A stretch of 64,000 nucleotides of DNA, from NCBI RefSeq assembly GCF_035621135.1, contig NZ_CP141728.1, forward strand, positions 248,001 to 312,000, written 5' to 3'. The stretch's first letter is position 1. Every line of letters begins with the position of its first letter. The position numbers and the translations under genes are program-made. Below are positions 17,239-25,504 of the stretch, piece by piece. The notes beneath the pieces were generated by a model. It saw nothing but the letters and a program-made list of their open reading frames with translations, was not told the DNA's origin and made no database searches. This stretch comes from Sinanaerobacter sp. ZZT-01 (GTDB taxonomy: Bacteria; Bacillota; Clostridia; Peptostreptococcales; Anaerovoracaceae).

Positions 17239-17258
17239 AATGAATAATTTTATTCATT
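17239..17258. promoter_or_regulatory. Palindrome before MntR-CDF unit
   Basis: AATGAATAA-TT-TTATTCATT is a perfect inverted repeat just upstream of the regulator start, and a related TGAATGAATTTATTCA follows at 17295-17310. The half-site AATGAAT also makes up the palindrome in front of the nearby TetR gene (18067-18082), so cross-regulation is possible. Confidence 0.5.
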
Positions 17259-17322
17259 CATATATATAATAATTCTTTAAGTGCAAAAAGTCAATGAATG
17301 AATTTATTCAATAGGTCGTCAA

Positions 17323-17360
17323 TAAAAAAATACATGACAGCCAGCAGACTTTTCATGTAC
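17323..17360 (-). terminator. Terminator of TetR gene
   Basis: On the minus strand TACATGA pairs with TCATGTA around a 15-base loop and is followed by a run of seven T. It lies about 35 bases after the TetR stop codon. Confidence 0.7.
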
Positions 17361-17392
17361 TTTTTCTTTCACGTATATTCCTATTTTATATT

Positions 17393-18034
17393 CTAATTTG
17401 CCTTGATTCCTAAAACGCGTACCAGCATATCTTGCGTAAAATCAAAAAAGGATTGCATATACTCCTTCGCATTTTCAGTTGGCATTTCTGCGTGGAACGT
17501 GTGTATCAGACCGGTAATCAAAAATTGAGCAGTTCTAGGAGCATTGCTGCAACTGAAAGTTTTTTCTTTCACCCCTTGTTCTATAATCGGTATCATTACA
17601 GTCATCCATTGATAGGCTACATCATCCAACAGAATTGCCCTAATGCTTGATCCCTCATTATATCTCGATTCATACTCATGGTGATTCACCGAAAAATCAA
17701 ACATGCGGTTTATGACAAGATTCAATTTTTCAATTGCTGGGATATCCTGTGATATTGGAATTTTCATTTGTTCTACCGCTTGTATTGCATAATATTCTGA
17801 AGTTGCCGCAAATATTTCCGTTTTAGATTTAAAATAACGGTAACATAGTCCAGGAGATACATTCATCTTTTCAGCAATATCTTGAATGGTTGTATTTTCA
17901 TAACCTTTTTCAGAAAACATCTCTAATGCTGTTTCAATAATTTCCTGACGGCGTTCGTCCGGTTCTTTCGATATTCGTATTTTACGAGAACGACCATTCT
18001 CGCCCTCTGTGAATTTATTTTTTGACAATTCCAT
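17393..18034 (-). CDS. TetR/AcrR-family regulator
   Basis: A ligand-responsive repressor with an N-terminal HTH (about 25-72; FSEKGYENTTIQDIAEKMNVS then GLCYRYFKSK) and a variable helical effector domain, 213 residues. GGAGG stands before the ATG. A perfect 16-bp palindrome AATGAATATATTCATT lies 33-48 bases upstream of its start, the likely autoregulatory operator. It is monocistronic, with its own terminator. The regulated pathway is not evident; candidates are the small membrane protein upstream or the metal exporter downstream, whose promoter carries similar half-sites. Confidence 0.88.
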   Translation of the reverse strand: MELSKNKFTEGENGRSRKIRISKEPDERRQEIIETALEMFSEKGYENTTIQDIAEKMNVSPGLCYRYFKSKTEIFAATSEYYAIQAVEQMKIPISQDIPAIEKLNLVINRMFDFSVNHHEYESRYNEGSSIRAILLDDVAYQWMTVMIPIIEQGVKEKTFSCSNAPRTAQFLITGLIHTFHAEMPTENAKEYMQSFFDFTQDMLVRVLGIKAN

Positions 18035-18066
18035 AATATTCCTCCATTTAAATCACTTTGCGAGTG

Positions 18067-18082
18067 AATGAATATATTCATT
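18067..18082. promoter_or_regulatory. TetR-type operator (16-bp palindrome)
   Basis: AATGAATATATTCATT is self-complementary over its whole length and sits in the promoter region of the TetR gene. Confidence 0.65.
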
Positions 18083-18172
18083 ATCATCCATTTTTTATTT
18101 TTTGTCAAGGCAACGATAAATTGTCTACTATCATACCCCTACCACAAAAAAGAAGATGAAACAAAAAACATG

Positions 18173-18610
18173 CTATTTCAAGATACGCTTTTGCCATAAG
18201 GTCAGAAGTGGAAAGCCCAACTCAATAATCACATAAACAAGATCAATAGGCGATGGTATGCCACAAAACAGTAAGGAAATCAAACGCCCGATGCCTCCAC
18301 AGAAAAAGCATACAGCTATAACCCGTAGCGTTGTTTTATCACGGTCGATTCGCGGAATCATCCACAACAGAATTATACCAATGCCTAACCATAGACCATT
18401 GTAAAATCGAAAATTACTTTCCAGCATAAGAAGTCCGTTCGAGAATTCTTGCCCATCAGCAAAGCCGTAGTACCAGTTTACTGCACCATAAGCATATCCT
18501 AAATAGGCTGAAAATAAGGCTAATATACTGATCAAACCAAGAATCAACTGCATAATACGTTTTGATATCATTTTGCTTTTCATATTTTTTTTCATTACAT
18601 TATCTTTCAT
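18173..18610 (-). CDS. DUF4345-like four-TM membrane protein
   Basis: A small membrane protein of about 145 residues with four hydrophobic segments (about 20-42, 68-85, 95-115 and 122-140). NFRFYNGLWLGIGIILLW followed by a short charged turn and RVIAVCFFCGGIGRLIS is the arrangement seen in DUF4345 proteins, whose function is unknown. Several in-frame ATGs occur within the first 20 codons and none has a clear ribosome-binding site, so the start is uncertain. Its promoter carries the same ATATCG-N3-CGATAT palindrome as the PadR gene upstream, so PadR control is likely. Confidence 0.75.
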   Translation of the reverse strand: MKDNVMKKNMKSKMISKRIMQLILGLISILALFSAYLGYAYGAVNWYYGFADGQEFSNGLLMLESNFRFYNGLWLGIGIILLWMIPRIDRDKTTLRVIAVCFFCGGIGRLISLLFCGIPSPIDLVYVIIELGFPLLTLWQKRILK

Positions 18611-18652
18611 TATTTAAATTCACTCTTCTTTCTATATACATCAAATAGTTAT

Positions 18653-18667
18653 ATATCGTTTCGATAT
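18653..18667. promoter_or_regulatory. PadR-type operator before DUF4345-like gene
   Basis: ATATCG-TTT-CGATAT is a perfect six-base inverted repeat with a 3-base centre, located 43-57 bases upstream of the ORF. An identical arrangement lies before the padR-like gene. Confidence 0.75.
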
Positions 18668-18767
18668 TTCTGTTTAAAAAAAATGCACTTCCTTTTCTTT
18701 TTATATAGAAATGTGCCCCTAATTGGAAATAGGCCTTATTTTTTGTTTAGTTCCTGTGTTGTCATTT

Positions 18768-19298
18768 TCATATTTTTTCTCCTTCGATTTGTATTAATAA
18801 GTTTTTGCACCAGTCAATTATAAATTGATAATAACGAATACCATAGACCATTGTAGAATACACAAAAGTTAACTGATTCACATCATATGCTTCTTCAAGA
18901 TCCGATTTTTGTTTGCTTAACTGATTAAAACATAATTCTACTTCTGATATAAATGTTTTTAAATTTAATATTGCTTTTTCTTTAGGTAAATATTGATAGA
19001 AGTAGAAATGAACTAAATGCTCTTGTTTCGTTTTAGAAAAAACAATCGGGGTTTCAAGCCAGCTCAAAAAAGATGTCTTACCCATATCAGTAATGGCGTA
19101 TAGTTTTTTGAATTTACTACTCTCAACAACTTCATGGCAACTGATGTAACCTTTTTCCTCTAACCTTTTTAGCGCTGGATAAATGCTTCCAAAACTAGCG
19201 TCAAAGAAATAAGATGTGCAGTTTGCCATCCACTGTTTTAAATCATACCCGCTCATTTCTTCTTTCATCAGAAATCCTAAGATTATGTATTCTAACAT
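18768..19298 (-). CDS. PadR-family transcriptional regulator
   Basis: A winged-helix repressor of the PadR family with a C-terminal coiled helical region (PadR subfamily 1 length, 176 aa). MLEYIILGFLMKEEMSGYDLKQWM opens the domain in two halves around the first helix. FDASFGSIYPALKRLEEKGYIS, interrupted by the recognition helix turn, is the DNA-binding core. The open frame starts seven codons earlier at TTG, but AAGGAG lies five bases before the ATG used here. A palindromic operator overlaps its promoter, and a matching one precedes the membrane-protein gene downstream. Confidence 0.88.
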   Translation of the reverse strand: MLEYIILGFLMKEEMSGYDLKQWMANCTSYFFDASFGSIYPALKRLEEKGYISCHEVVESSKFKKLYAITDMGKTSFLSWLETPIVFSKTKQEHLVHFYFYQYLPKEKAILNLKTFISEVELCFNQLSKQKSDLEEAYDVNQLTFVYSTMVYGIRYYQFIIDWCKNLLIQIEGEKI

Positions 19299-19326
19299 AT
19301 GTTCTCCTTGTATCGTCAATATATAT

Positions 19327-19341
19327 ATATCGATTCGATAT
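19327..19341. promoter_or_regulatory. PadR-type operator before padR-like gene
   Basis: ATATCG-ATT-CGATAT, extended by one further T/A pair on each side, lies 29 bases upstream of the regulator start. It shares both half-sites and spacing with 18653-18667. Confidence 0.75.
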
Positions 19342-19392
19342 AATTAATATTATAATAGCAAACTTGGATTTGTCAATAGTGCCGCTTTCGCT

Positions 19393-19989
19393 TTATTGGT
19401 TCAGTTTTTGACAAATATATTTATTGTATTTCACTTTTTTTACCAACTCCTTTTGTTCCACTACTTTCCAGATTCGATATACAGTAGAAGTTATGGTAGT
19501 TGCAGTGGCTCCATACGTTAAAGCTTGGCTTATAAATGTATTTACCGTCAGAGATAGCTGAAAAGACACATATATTAATAATGGGGCAACATAAAAGAGT
19601 ATTATGGTGAACCTGCCTATAAAATCAAAAACAAACATTGCGTTTACTCTCGAATGCCTTTTTAATAAAAATGAAGTGATTACAAATTCTATAAATTTAA
19701 AAAGAATAACTGTCAAAAACCAAAATGGTGCTATTTTTAGATAAATCAAAGTACCGTATGAAGCTACAATATAGAATAAATCTGCTACAACATCAAAAGT
19801 TGCACCGAAACGAGATGTGTTCCCCGAAATTCTAGCAGCTTTACCATCTGTAAAATCCGAAAGAAAAATAAGTAAAGAAATTACGATAGGAACCAATACT
19901 CTGCCAAGGTTGTTTAGAATATAAGCATTTAGTAGGCACGTTAAAATAACCCTAGATATCGTTATCAAGTTAGGAATCCTCTTAGTCAT
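19393..19989 (-). CDS. CDP-alcohol phosphatidyltransferase family protein
   Basis: A membrane enzyme that joins a CDP-activated lipid to an alcohol, as in phosphatidylglycerol-phosphate or phosphatidylinositol-type synthesis. The catalytic motif is complete: D45-x-x-D48-G-x-x-A-R53-x8-G62-x3-D66-x3-D70. About six TM segments, 198 residues. The start used (MTKRIPNLITISR) has AAGGAG ten bases upstream and overlaps the stop of the flavodoxin gene (ATGACTAA), so the two are coupled. Pairing with a membrane-anchored flavodoxin is unusual. A broken partial copy of this gene lies at 2081-2222. Confidence 0.88.
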   Translation of the reverse strand: MTKRIPNLITISRVILTCLLNAYILNNLGRVLVPIVISLLIFLSDFTDGKAARISGNTSRFGATFDVVADLFYIVASYGTLIYLKIAPFWFLTVILFKFIEFVITSFLLKRHSRVNAMFVFDFIGRFTIILFYVAPLLIYVSFQLSLTVNTFISQALTYGATATTITSTVYRIWKVVEQKELVKKVKYNKYICQKLNQ

Positions 19990-20545
19990 TCTTCGATAAC
20001 TCCTTACCCAACTCATATGCTGTGTTTTCATTTTCTTCTTTCTTCAAATTCGTATCAAACTTAAATACTTTATAAGGTTTTACATCTTTAAGTGACTTTT
20101 CCATAGCATCAAACTCGTCCATACTGTTCATTGCTATTCCGGTAGAATACAGAACTACTTTTCCTAATGAATAATCCTTTATGCTCTTGATATAATCAAT
20201 CAATGCTTTCGACGAATTTGACCAATAGGCAGGCGAACCGAATATAACAACCTGATAACTCGAAATATCATAAGTCAATTTTTTTCCTGGATAATTCATG
20301 GTTACTTCATATCCGCTATCGTTAAGCCCTTTAGCAATTTGATGAGCCATCCGGCTGGAAATATTCGAAATTGAGGGTTGATATATAATCAAAGCTTTAC
20401 CAATTGGTTGTCCGTCGCTTTTTAGTACTTCCTCATGGTTTCCTTTCGGCAAGTTTGTTGATAAAATCATCAAGCAAAACAATACCACACATAAAATTAG
20501 TAGCACAAATATAATTCCGATAACTAAAAAAATTTTCTTTATCAT
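19982..20545 (-). CDS. Membrane-anchored flavodoxin-like protein
   Basis: An FMN-dependent electron carrier fold tethered by an N-terminal TM helix (about 4-29), with the soluble domain at 48-187. IYQPSISNISSRMA is the phosphate-binding loop and GSPAYWSNSSKALIDYI the isoalloxazine-side loop. The topology places the flavodoxin domain outside if the helix is a signal anchor, or inside if reversed; the positive residues MIKK at the N-terminus favour N-in, that is, domain outside. It is translationally coupled to the lipid synthase downstream and follows a soluble flavodoxin gene. Confidence 0.8.
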   Translation of the reverse strand: MIKKIFLVIGIIFVLLILCVVLFCLMILSTNLPKGNHEEVLKSDGQPIGKALIIYQPSISNISSRMAHQIAKGLNDSGYEVTMNYPGKKLTYDISSYQVVIFGSPAYWSNSSKALIDYIKSIKDYSLGKVVLYSTGIAMNSMDEFDAMEKSLKDVKPYKVFKFDTNLKKEENENTAYELGKELSKND

Positions 20546-20645
20546 TTTTTACCTCCTAATTATTATTTTTTATCTCTGTTAAATCTACTTCTGAATAATT
20601 TCCTCTCTTTGTTTTTATAGTAATTCGAATAAAATTACTCTCCAA

Positions 20646-21116
20646 CTATAAATTCAAAAGACCTTTCGCAAATATTCTGGCACTTTCCATATCTTTCTCA
20701 TCTGGATGCCCTTTTTCTCTGCCTGCTATAAATGCCCCTTTTCCTTTGAAGTTTAAATTAAATCCCAGTGGGCTATATTCACCGGAACAGCTGAACTCAC
20801 CTATTATTTTGCAGCCTTTTTCTGAAAGTTTATCTTTGACTGCATATAAATTTTTCGCCCCAAAGTATGCCGTGGTAAAAAACAGGAATACATTCTTGTT
20901 CATGTTGGGCATTTTCTCAATTAACGTATCTATCGTTTTATGGAACCCTGAACCATAGATACCCGAACCAAAGCCTATCAAGTCATACTTTGCCAGTTCT
21001 CCTATTTTGGCATCTTCAACCTTTACAATATCTGCATTCATTGTTTCTGCCATAACTTTTGCTATCTTCTTGGTATTCATTTTGTGATATGATTGATAAA
21101 TAATTAATGTTCTCAT
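20646..21116 (-). CDS. Soluble flavodoxin family protein
   Basis: A 156-residue flavodoxin. The N-terminal strand and phosphate loop read LIIYQSYHKMNTKKIAKVMA; GFGSGIYGSGFHKTIDTLI is the second FMN loop; FLFFTTAYFGAKNLYAVKDKL, broken by a turn, is the third strand region. No TM segment. Its promoter carries TGAATGA-N12-TCATTCA, a palindrome also present before the TetR gene upstream, so it is likely a target of that repressor. It probably feeds electrons to an oxidoreductase; the partner is unknown. Confidence 0.88.
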   Translation of the reverse strand: MRTLIIYQSYHKMNTKKIAKVMAETMNADIVKVEDAKIGELAKYDLIGFGSGIYGSGFHKTIDTLIEKMPNMNKNVFLFFTTAYFGAKNLYAVKDKLSEKGCKIIGEFSCSGEYSPLGFNLNFKGKGAFIAGREKGHPDEKDMESARIFAKGLLNL

Positions 21117-21170
21117 ATTCTTACCTTCGCCTTTCTCAATTAATATATTTTAAGTATGCTAAACCAGTTT

Positions 21171-21196
21171 TGAATGAACATTTTTATATTCATTCA
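21171..21196. promoter_or_regulatory. TetR operator before flavodoxin gene
   Basis: TGAATGA-N12-TCATTCA, matching in half-site and spacing the site before the TetR gene at 21902-21927. Confidence 0.75.
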
Positions 21197-21309
21197 TATA
21201 ATAGTATAAAGTATTTGTCGTTATTGAACATCATCTTAATAGATAATATTCATCAGTTTGCCACTTTATCAATTAAATTTTAGTAATAAAATGCCATGTT
21301 ACATTTCAC

Positions 21310-21882
21310 TTAGACCATCAAACCTTTCATGACGAACTCTGTTATGTGATCTAAAATATCGGGGAAATATTGCAATCCTATCTCTTCTTTGTGCGTATCA
21401 ATATTTATAATCGCTGTAAAAAAAGCCATTATAAATTCACGATCCATATCTGTTCTCATTTTCCCTTGTGACTGCCATTTTTCTATTAGCTCTTCAAAAT
21501 TGGTATATAAGAAATCAAATCGATCTGCCCCGTTATCTTCTCGGTATTGCTGCTCAATCTTCTTAAAGACATCTTTGTTATACCATTCTTTCAGTATAGG
21601 ATTTGAAACTATCCCTTTAATATTTAACGATAATAATTTTTTACTTAATGTTTTGGGGTCTTCATCAAGGTCAACGGACTTCATAATGCTTTTTTTTAGT
21701 AAAACGTTCTCGTTCAGAAAAATCTCCAAGAAGAGTTTCTCTTTGGATTGATAATAGTTGTAAAATGTACCGACTGCTATTCCAGCCATTTTTGTAATAT
21801 CGGAAACATTCGTATCCTTAAACCCTTTAGAACTGAATAATTCTTTTCCGCAAGTATAAAGAACCGCTTTTTTGTCTTCCAC
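21310..21882 (-). CDS. TetR-family regulator of flavodoxin unit
   Basis: A 190-residue repressor. The HTH is at about 10-57 (FSSKGFKDTNVSDITKMAGIA then VGTFYNYYQSKEKL, where FYNYY is the usual helix 3 end). The C-terminal effector domain belongs to no group I can name. Its own promoter contains TGAATGA-N12-TCATTCA, and the downstream flavodoxin promoter holds the same site, so both are probably repressed until a ligand, perhaps a redox-active or aromatic compound, binds. Confidence 0.9.
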   Translation of the reverse strand: MEDKKAVLYTCGKELFSSKGFKDTNVSDITKMAGIAVGTFYNYYQSKEKLFLEIFLNENVLLKKSIMKSVDLDEDPKTLSKKLLSLNIKGIVSNPILKEWYNKDVFKKIEQQYREDNGADRFDFLYTNFEELIEKWQSQGKMRTDMDREFIMAFFTAIINIDTHKEEIGLQYFPDILDHITEFVMKGLMV

Positions 21883-21901
21883 TTTTTAGCCCTCCAGTAT
21901 A

Positions 21902-21927
21902 TGAATGAATTTATTTTAACTCATTCA
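21902..21927. promoter_or_regulatory. TetR operator, autoregulatory
   Basis: TGAATGA-N12-TCATTCA 20-45 bases upstream of the TetR start codon; the same half-sites and spacing as 21171-21196. Confidence 0.75.
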
Positions 21928-21954
21928 TATTATAGTACAGCTATTATTTTTTGT

Positions 21955-22131
21955 CAATTTAATTTTTGGTATAAGTATTTAAGTTGTTTAAGATACTCTA
22001 TTTGTTCCTTCTCTGTTTTCTTAGAGTGAGTTCTTCACTGCATGAGCCATGATGTCACCTACCATAGGGCACCAAGATAGCAGATTTCTCCCTTGATAAG
22101 ATGTCCGGTAATGCTGTTTTGCAATGCGATA
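21955..22131 (-). pseudogene. Coding-like debris, unidentified
   Basis: One minus-strand frame reads SYQGRNLLSWCPMVGDIM and AHAVKNSL before a stop. A second frame ends EQIEYLKQLKYLYQKLN with a stop. Both look like protein-coding remains joined by a frameshift, but the family is not recognised. It lies beyond the end of the HelD operon. Confidence 0.35.
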
Positions 22132-22353
22132 TTAGTCCTCGTCAAATATCTCTACGACCTCAAACCCCTCCTCGTTAATGGCATCACACAATTCATCTTC
22201 AGTTAATATACCACGGCCGTACTCCACAAGAATGGATTCTTCTTCTAAATTTAACATAACTTTATCCACGCCGCTCATACCCTCTAAAATTCGGGATACG
22301 GCACTACCCATTGGCATATTGTCCATGCCCTCAACAACGATAACCTTTTTCAT
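22132..22353 (-). CDS. HMA-like small protein lacking the CxxC metal site
   Basis: 73 residues with the beta-alpha-beta-beta-alpha-beta pattern of heavy-metal-associated (copper chaperone) domains: KVIVVEGM, SAVSRILEGMSGV, VMLNLEEESILVEY, TEDELCDAINEEGFEV. Where a chaperone has GMTCxxC, this protein has G9-M10-D-N12-M-P-M15, so both metal cysteines are replaced. It is therefore unlikely to carry Cu(I) in the usual way; methionines may bind weakly, or the domain may serve in protein contacts. It is the last gene of the HelD operon, nine bases after the carrier-like gene, with a GGAGG site. Confidence 0.75.
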   Translation of the reverse strand: MKKVIVVEGMDNMPMGSAVSRILEGMSGVDKVMLNLEEESILVEYGRGILTEDELCDAINEEGFEVVEIFDED

Positions 22354-22362
22354 CGTTTCCTC

Positions 22363-22596
22363 CTATTCTGCAATCAGTGCATCCACATATTTGACCACAT
22401 CATTTACTGTCCGAAATGTATGGACATCTTCATCATGAATTGTCACCTCAAAACGCTTTTCAATTTTAATCATCAGTTTTGCAATATCAATTGGCTCAAT
22501 ATCGTATTCCGGTGTTAGTGGCGTTCTGCCACTTAATTCATTTTCAGAAGCACTTATGACCTCACACAGCAAAGAAATAATAATATCCAACGTCAT
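22363..22596 (-). CDS. Acyl-carrier-protein-like protein lacking the PPant serine
   Basis: 77 residues aligning through the acyl carrier fold: PLTPEYDIEPIDIAKLM (26-42), IEKRFEVTIHDEDV (45-58) and TVNDVVKYVDALI (63-75). The phosphopantetheine attachment motif D-S-L is E34-P35-I36, so the modified serine is proline and the protein cannot be a normal acyl carrier. The ATG overlaps the HelD stop (ATGA), giving tight coupling. A structural or regulatory role beside HelD is possible; no precedent is known to me. Confidence 0.75.
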   Translation of the reverse strand: MTLDIIISLLCEVISASENELSGRTPLTPEYDIEPIDIAKLMIKIEKRFEVTIHDEDVHTFRTVNDVVKYVDALIAE

Positions 22597-24836
22597 ATCT
22601 CGATACCTCCTTGAATGAATGCACTTTTCTCACCGGTATAAAATAGATTGAGACGATGCAAAGCTCGGGTGCTGGCAATGTACAGCAGCTTTTTATCATC
22701 AACGGAATGATAACTCTCTTTATTTGCACCGTAAATTAACACAGAATCAAATTCTAATCCTTTTGACATAGTGATCGGGATAATAAATACTCCTGCTGTA
22801 TTCAGGTCTTCACCTGAGTGAACTAAATGAAGACTCAATCTATCTTTTAATCGACGATAAAGGGATTCTGATTCCTGTGCATCCTTACATATAATTCCGA
22901 TGGATTGGTAGCCTTGGTTTTTACTATAAACAGCTTCTTCGATTATTTTTCCATCGAGCAAATCTATGCTATCAGCTTTGATAACCTGCGGTATGTCACC
23001 GCTGCGGTTAAAACTTTCAAAGAGCGTGGCATCATCCAAAAACTGCATACTGAATGAAAGTATCTCTTTGGTGCATCGAAAACTTTTATTCATGGCCATT
23101 AAGCAAGAGCTGTTAGGCTGTAAAATATTAGTAATTCTCTCATATAGGCTCATGGTCTCCTGCTTTTCAATCGTTTGATTGATATCACCCAATATGGTAT
23201 ATCGTGCATTTGGAAACAATTGCTTTAATATCTCAAAATGAAGATCGTAGTAGTCTTGTGCTTCATCCACTACAACCTGCCGGATGTTCCTGTAGGTATC
23301 ATTTGTACCAATCAATAACTGCAAATAAGTTACAGCCAAAGCATCCTCATTTTGAAGAGTAGAATCTGTGAGTTGTTCCTTTGAGTAGGACAGTATTTTC
23401 TCAATGTTGTTTGGCAACTCAGTTTCTGCTGAAAGAGAAAGCAATAAATTATCTGAGTTTATCAATTTTTTGTAAAGTGAAACAGGATTTAATTTTATAA
23501 ATTCATCAACTTTTTGAGCAAGAAGAGTGCTTTCTTTGATAGACAGTTCTCTTGCATATTCTTCCCAATCAAAAGGATGCTCAGGATCTTCCCTTGCTTG
23601 CCGCAACAGTTTAGGCATCCGACCTTTACGCATCTCATGTATTTCGTTAAAAATATGCTGGCGTAGATGGCTCAGTTTTATCGCCAAGCTACTTCCGTTC
23701 ATTTGAAGCACACGATTTTTTAAATACTGCCCTGTAAAAACGGTTTTTCCATCATACTCAATATCAGGAAAGACGATATGAGATGTTGGAAGGCTGTCTG
23801 CATATCTGTTTAGTATTCTGCCAAATGCTTTGGACATTTTGAATTCCATTGCTTGCTTTTGCAGTGCTTTTGCCGAGGATGATGCACAGGAAATCAGCAT
23901 TTCAGTTTGGTGATAGCGAGACTGAAATGCCGGCTTGTCTGGTAAACTATCCGTTATCAGATCATCAAACACAATAGATTTCACTTCATCCTCACCCAGC
24001 TCAGGCAATACATTGGAAATATATTCTTCGAACAGTGTATTAGGAGATAGAATAATAATGTCAGATGACTTCAGGCGACTTGAAAGCCCCTGATATTTGA
24101 GGTAAGCCACACGATGTAAAGCAATAGAGGTTTTGCCACTTCCGGCAATTCCCTGAACCATAAGCAGGTCGTGGGTACCATCTCGGATGGCGATATCTTG
24201 ATCCTTCTGGATGGTTTCTACAATGCTTTTCATTTTGCTGGAGGTATTTCCGGATAGCATTTTGCGTAAAAATTCATCTGCAATCTGAACATCGGCATCA
24301 AAAAAGTACTCGAAGACTCCTTTTTTTATTTCATATTGCCGTTTCAGACCAATATCTCCCGTAATGCGGCCACCCGGTGCATCATAATGTGCATTTCCGG
24401 TTTCAAAACGGTAAAATAGGCTGGCAATAGGAGAACGCCAATCGTAGATAATAATTCCTTTCTCCTGATCATTAAATAATGTTCCTCTGCCAATATAGAC
24501 TTTTTCGTACTGTTCTTCAGCCTCCATACAAAAATCAATTCGGGCGAAATAGGCTGACTGTGATAATCGTTCCAGCAACTGGATCGTTTTAGTACTGGAT
24601 TCTATTGCAAAAGTATTACTGGCAAGCGGTTGATAGAATTGGCTTAACTGTACCGCTCCGTCAAAATTATCTGCGGAGTGGGAGGCATTCTCCCACATAT
24701 CCCGATTAGTTTCTCTTAAATCTTCTATGCTTTTGGAGTTATCTTTTTTAGCATCCTCCAATTGCGAGTGAATAACTTCAAGAATCTCATTGTAATGAGC
24801 AAGTTCAGTATTTAATACCTGTTCATAGTTTTCCAA
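22593..24836 (-). CDS. HelD-like RNA polymerase recycling ATPase (SF1)
   Basis: A 747-residue UvrD/Rep-like ATPase of the HelD type, which in Bacillus and actinobacteria removes stalled RNA polymerase from nucleic acid and can give rifamycin tolerance. A long N-terminal coiled coil (about 1-55) represents the arm that enters the secondary channel. Then come IIIYDWRSPIASLFYRFE (about 123-140), Walker A GIAGSGKTS (about 229-237), VVDEAQDYYDL (Walker B, motif II), GDINQTIEKQ (motif III), SFRCTKEI (motif IV), SKGLEFDSVLI (motif V) and YIASTRALHRL (motif VI). It starts 47 bases after the TetR stop. Confidence 0.88.
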   Translation of the reverse strand: MENYEQVLNTELAHYNEILEVIHSQLEDAKKDNSKSIEDLRETNRDMWENASHSADNFDGAVQLSQFYQPLASNTFAIESSTKTIQLLERLSQSAYFARIDFCMEAEEQYEKVYIGRGTLFNDQEKGIIIYDWRSPIASLFYRFETGNAHYDAPGGRITGDIGLKRQYEIKKGVFEYFFDADVQIADEFLRKMLSGNTSSKMKSIVETIQKDQDIAIRDGTHDLLMVQGIAGSGKTSIALHRVAYLKYQGLSSRLKSSDIIILSPNTLFEEYISNVLPELGEDEVKSIVFDDLITDSLPDKPAFQSRYHQTEMLISCASSSAKALQKQAMEFKMSKAFGRILNRYADSLPTSHIVFPDIEYDGKTVFTGQYLKNRVLQMNGSSLAIKLSHLRQHIFNEIHEMRKGRMPKLLRQAREDPEHPFDWEEYARELSIKESTLLAQKVDEFIKLNPVSLYKKLINSDNLLLSLSAETELPNNIEKILSYSKEQLTDSTLQNEDALAVTYLQLLIGTNDTYRNIRQVVVDEAQDYYDLHFEILKQLFPNARYTILGDINQTIEKQETMSLYERITNILQPNSSCLMAMNKSFRCTKEILSFSMQFLDDATLFESFNRSGDIPQVIKADSIDLLDGKIIEEAVYSKNQGYQSIGIICKDAQESESLYRRLKDRLSLHLVHSGEDLNTAGVFIIPITMSKGLEFDSVLIYGANKESYHSVDDKKLLYIASTRALHRLNLFYTGEKSAFIQGGIEI

Positions 24837-24883
24837 GTAAACACCTCATTTCTATACAGCATATTTATTTTAAATGATTGCAC

Positions 24884-25486
24884 CTAATCATTACTTATAA
24901 GACATAATCGAAACATACGGACGGCTTCACGGGTAATATAAACCTTTAGCTCAGCTTCATTTTGGATTAAACCTCTGCCTAAAAGATAATTTGATATTTC
25001 ACCCACAACGTAGCAGTGCGTATTATGAAGCACTCGTTTGCTCGTATCTGCATTTGGATATTGTCCATAAAGTTCTTTCCATATTTGGGATATATATTGA
25101 TTCAGCATTTTGTTTGTAGCTTCTGTAGCTTCAATATCTCCCTGCGGCCGGTCACCATCAATATATTCATGCCATGCCAGTCGGAACCAGCCTTTATTAT
25201 CCAGATACATTTCAACAAAGGCTTCAAAAAAATAGGAAAGGCGCATTTCTGCAGTATTTGCTATATCCAGCTTTTTTGTAAGCATTTTCATAAATATCTC
25301 CTGTATGGCAGCATGTGTTTCCCATAACAAATCATTATATGAGGGAAAGTAATTATATAAATTTGTATGGGCGCATCCTAATGTCCGGGCTATCTCCCGA
25401 AGATTAAGACCTCGCAAGTCGCTCTTATTTCGCATCAGTTCAAGAGCTGTTTCAACAATTTGCTCTTTTGTTATATTCTTTTTCAT
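24884..25486 (-). CDS. TetR-family regulator of HelD operon (WHG-type C-domain)
   Basis: A 200-residue repressor. N-terminal HTH: LNLREIARTLGCAHTNLYNYF (about 25-45). The C-terminal domain has W-x-x-G-like spacing (GWFRLAWHEYIDG) typical of a subgroup of TetR proteins. Two overlapping ATTACC-N3-GGTAAT palindromes occupy its promoter. It is the first gene on the same strand as helD, which follows after 47 bases without a visible terminator. TetR, HelD, ACP-like and HMA-like genes therefore probably form one autoregulated operon. Confidence 0.85.
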   Translation of the reverse strand: MKKNITKEQIVETALELMRNKSDLRGLNLREIARTLGCAHTNLYNYFPSYNDLLWETHAAIQEIFMKMLTKKLDIANTAEMRLSYFFEAFVEMYLDNKGWFRLAWHEYIDGDRPQGDIEATEATNKMLNQYISQIWKELYGQYPNADTSKRVLHNTHCYVVGEISNYLLGRGLIQNEAELKVYITREAVRMFRLCLISND

Positions 25487-25504
25487 TTTTTACCTCCGAG
25501 TTAT

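Noticed and set aside
22132-22353. A copper chaperone with a copper-export role
   Set aside because: Both CxxC cysteines are missing, and no copper ATPase is encoded nearby.
22363-22596. A functional acyl carrier protein
   Set aside because: The modification serine is replaced by proline, and no acyl- or phosphopantetheinyl-transferase gene is nearby.
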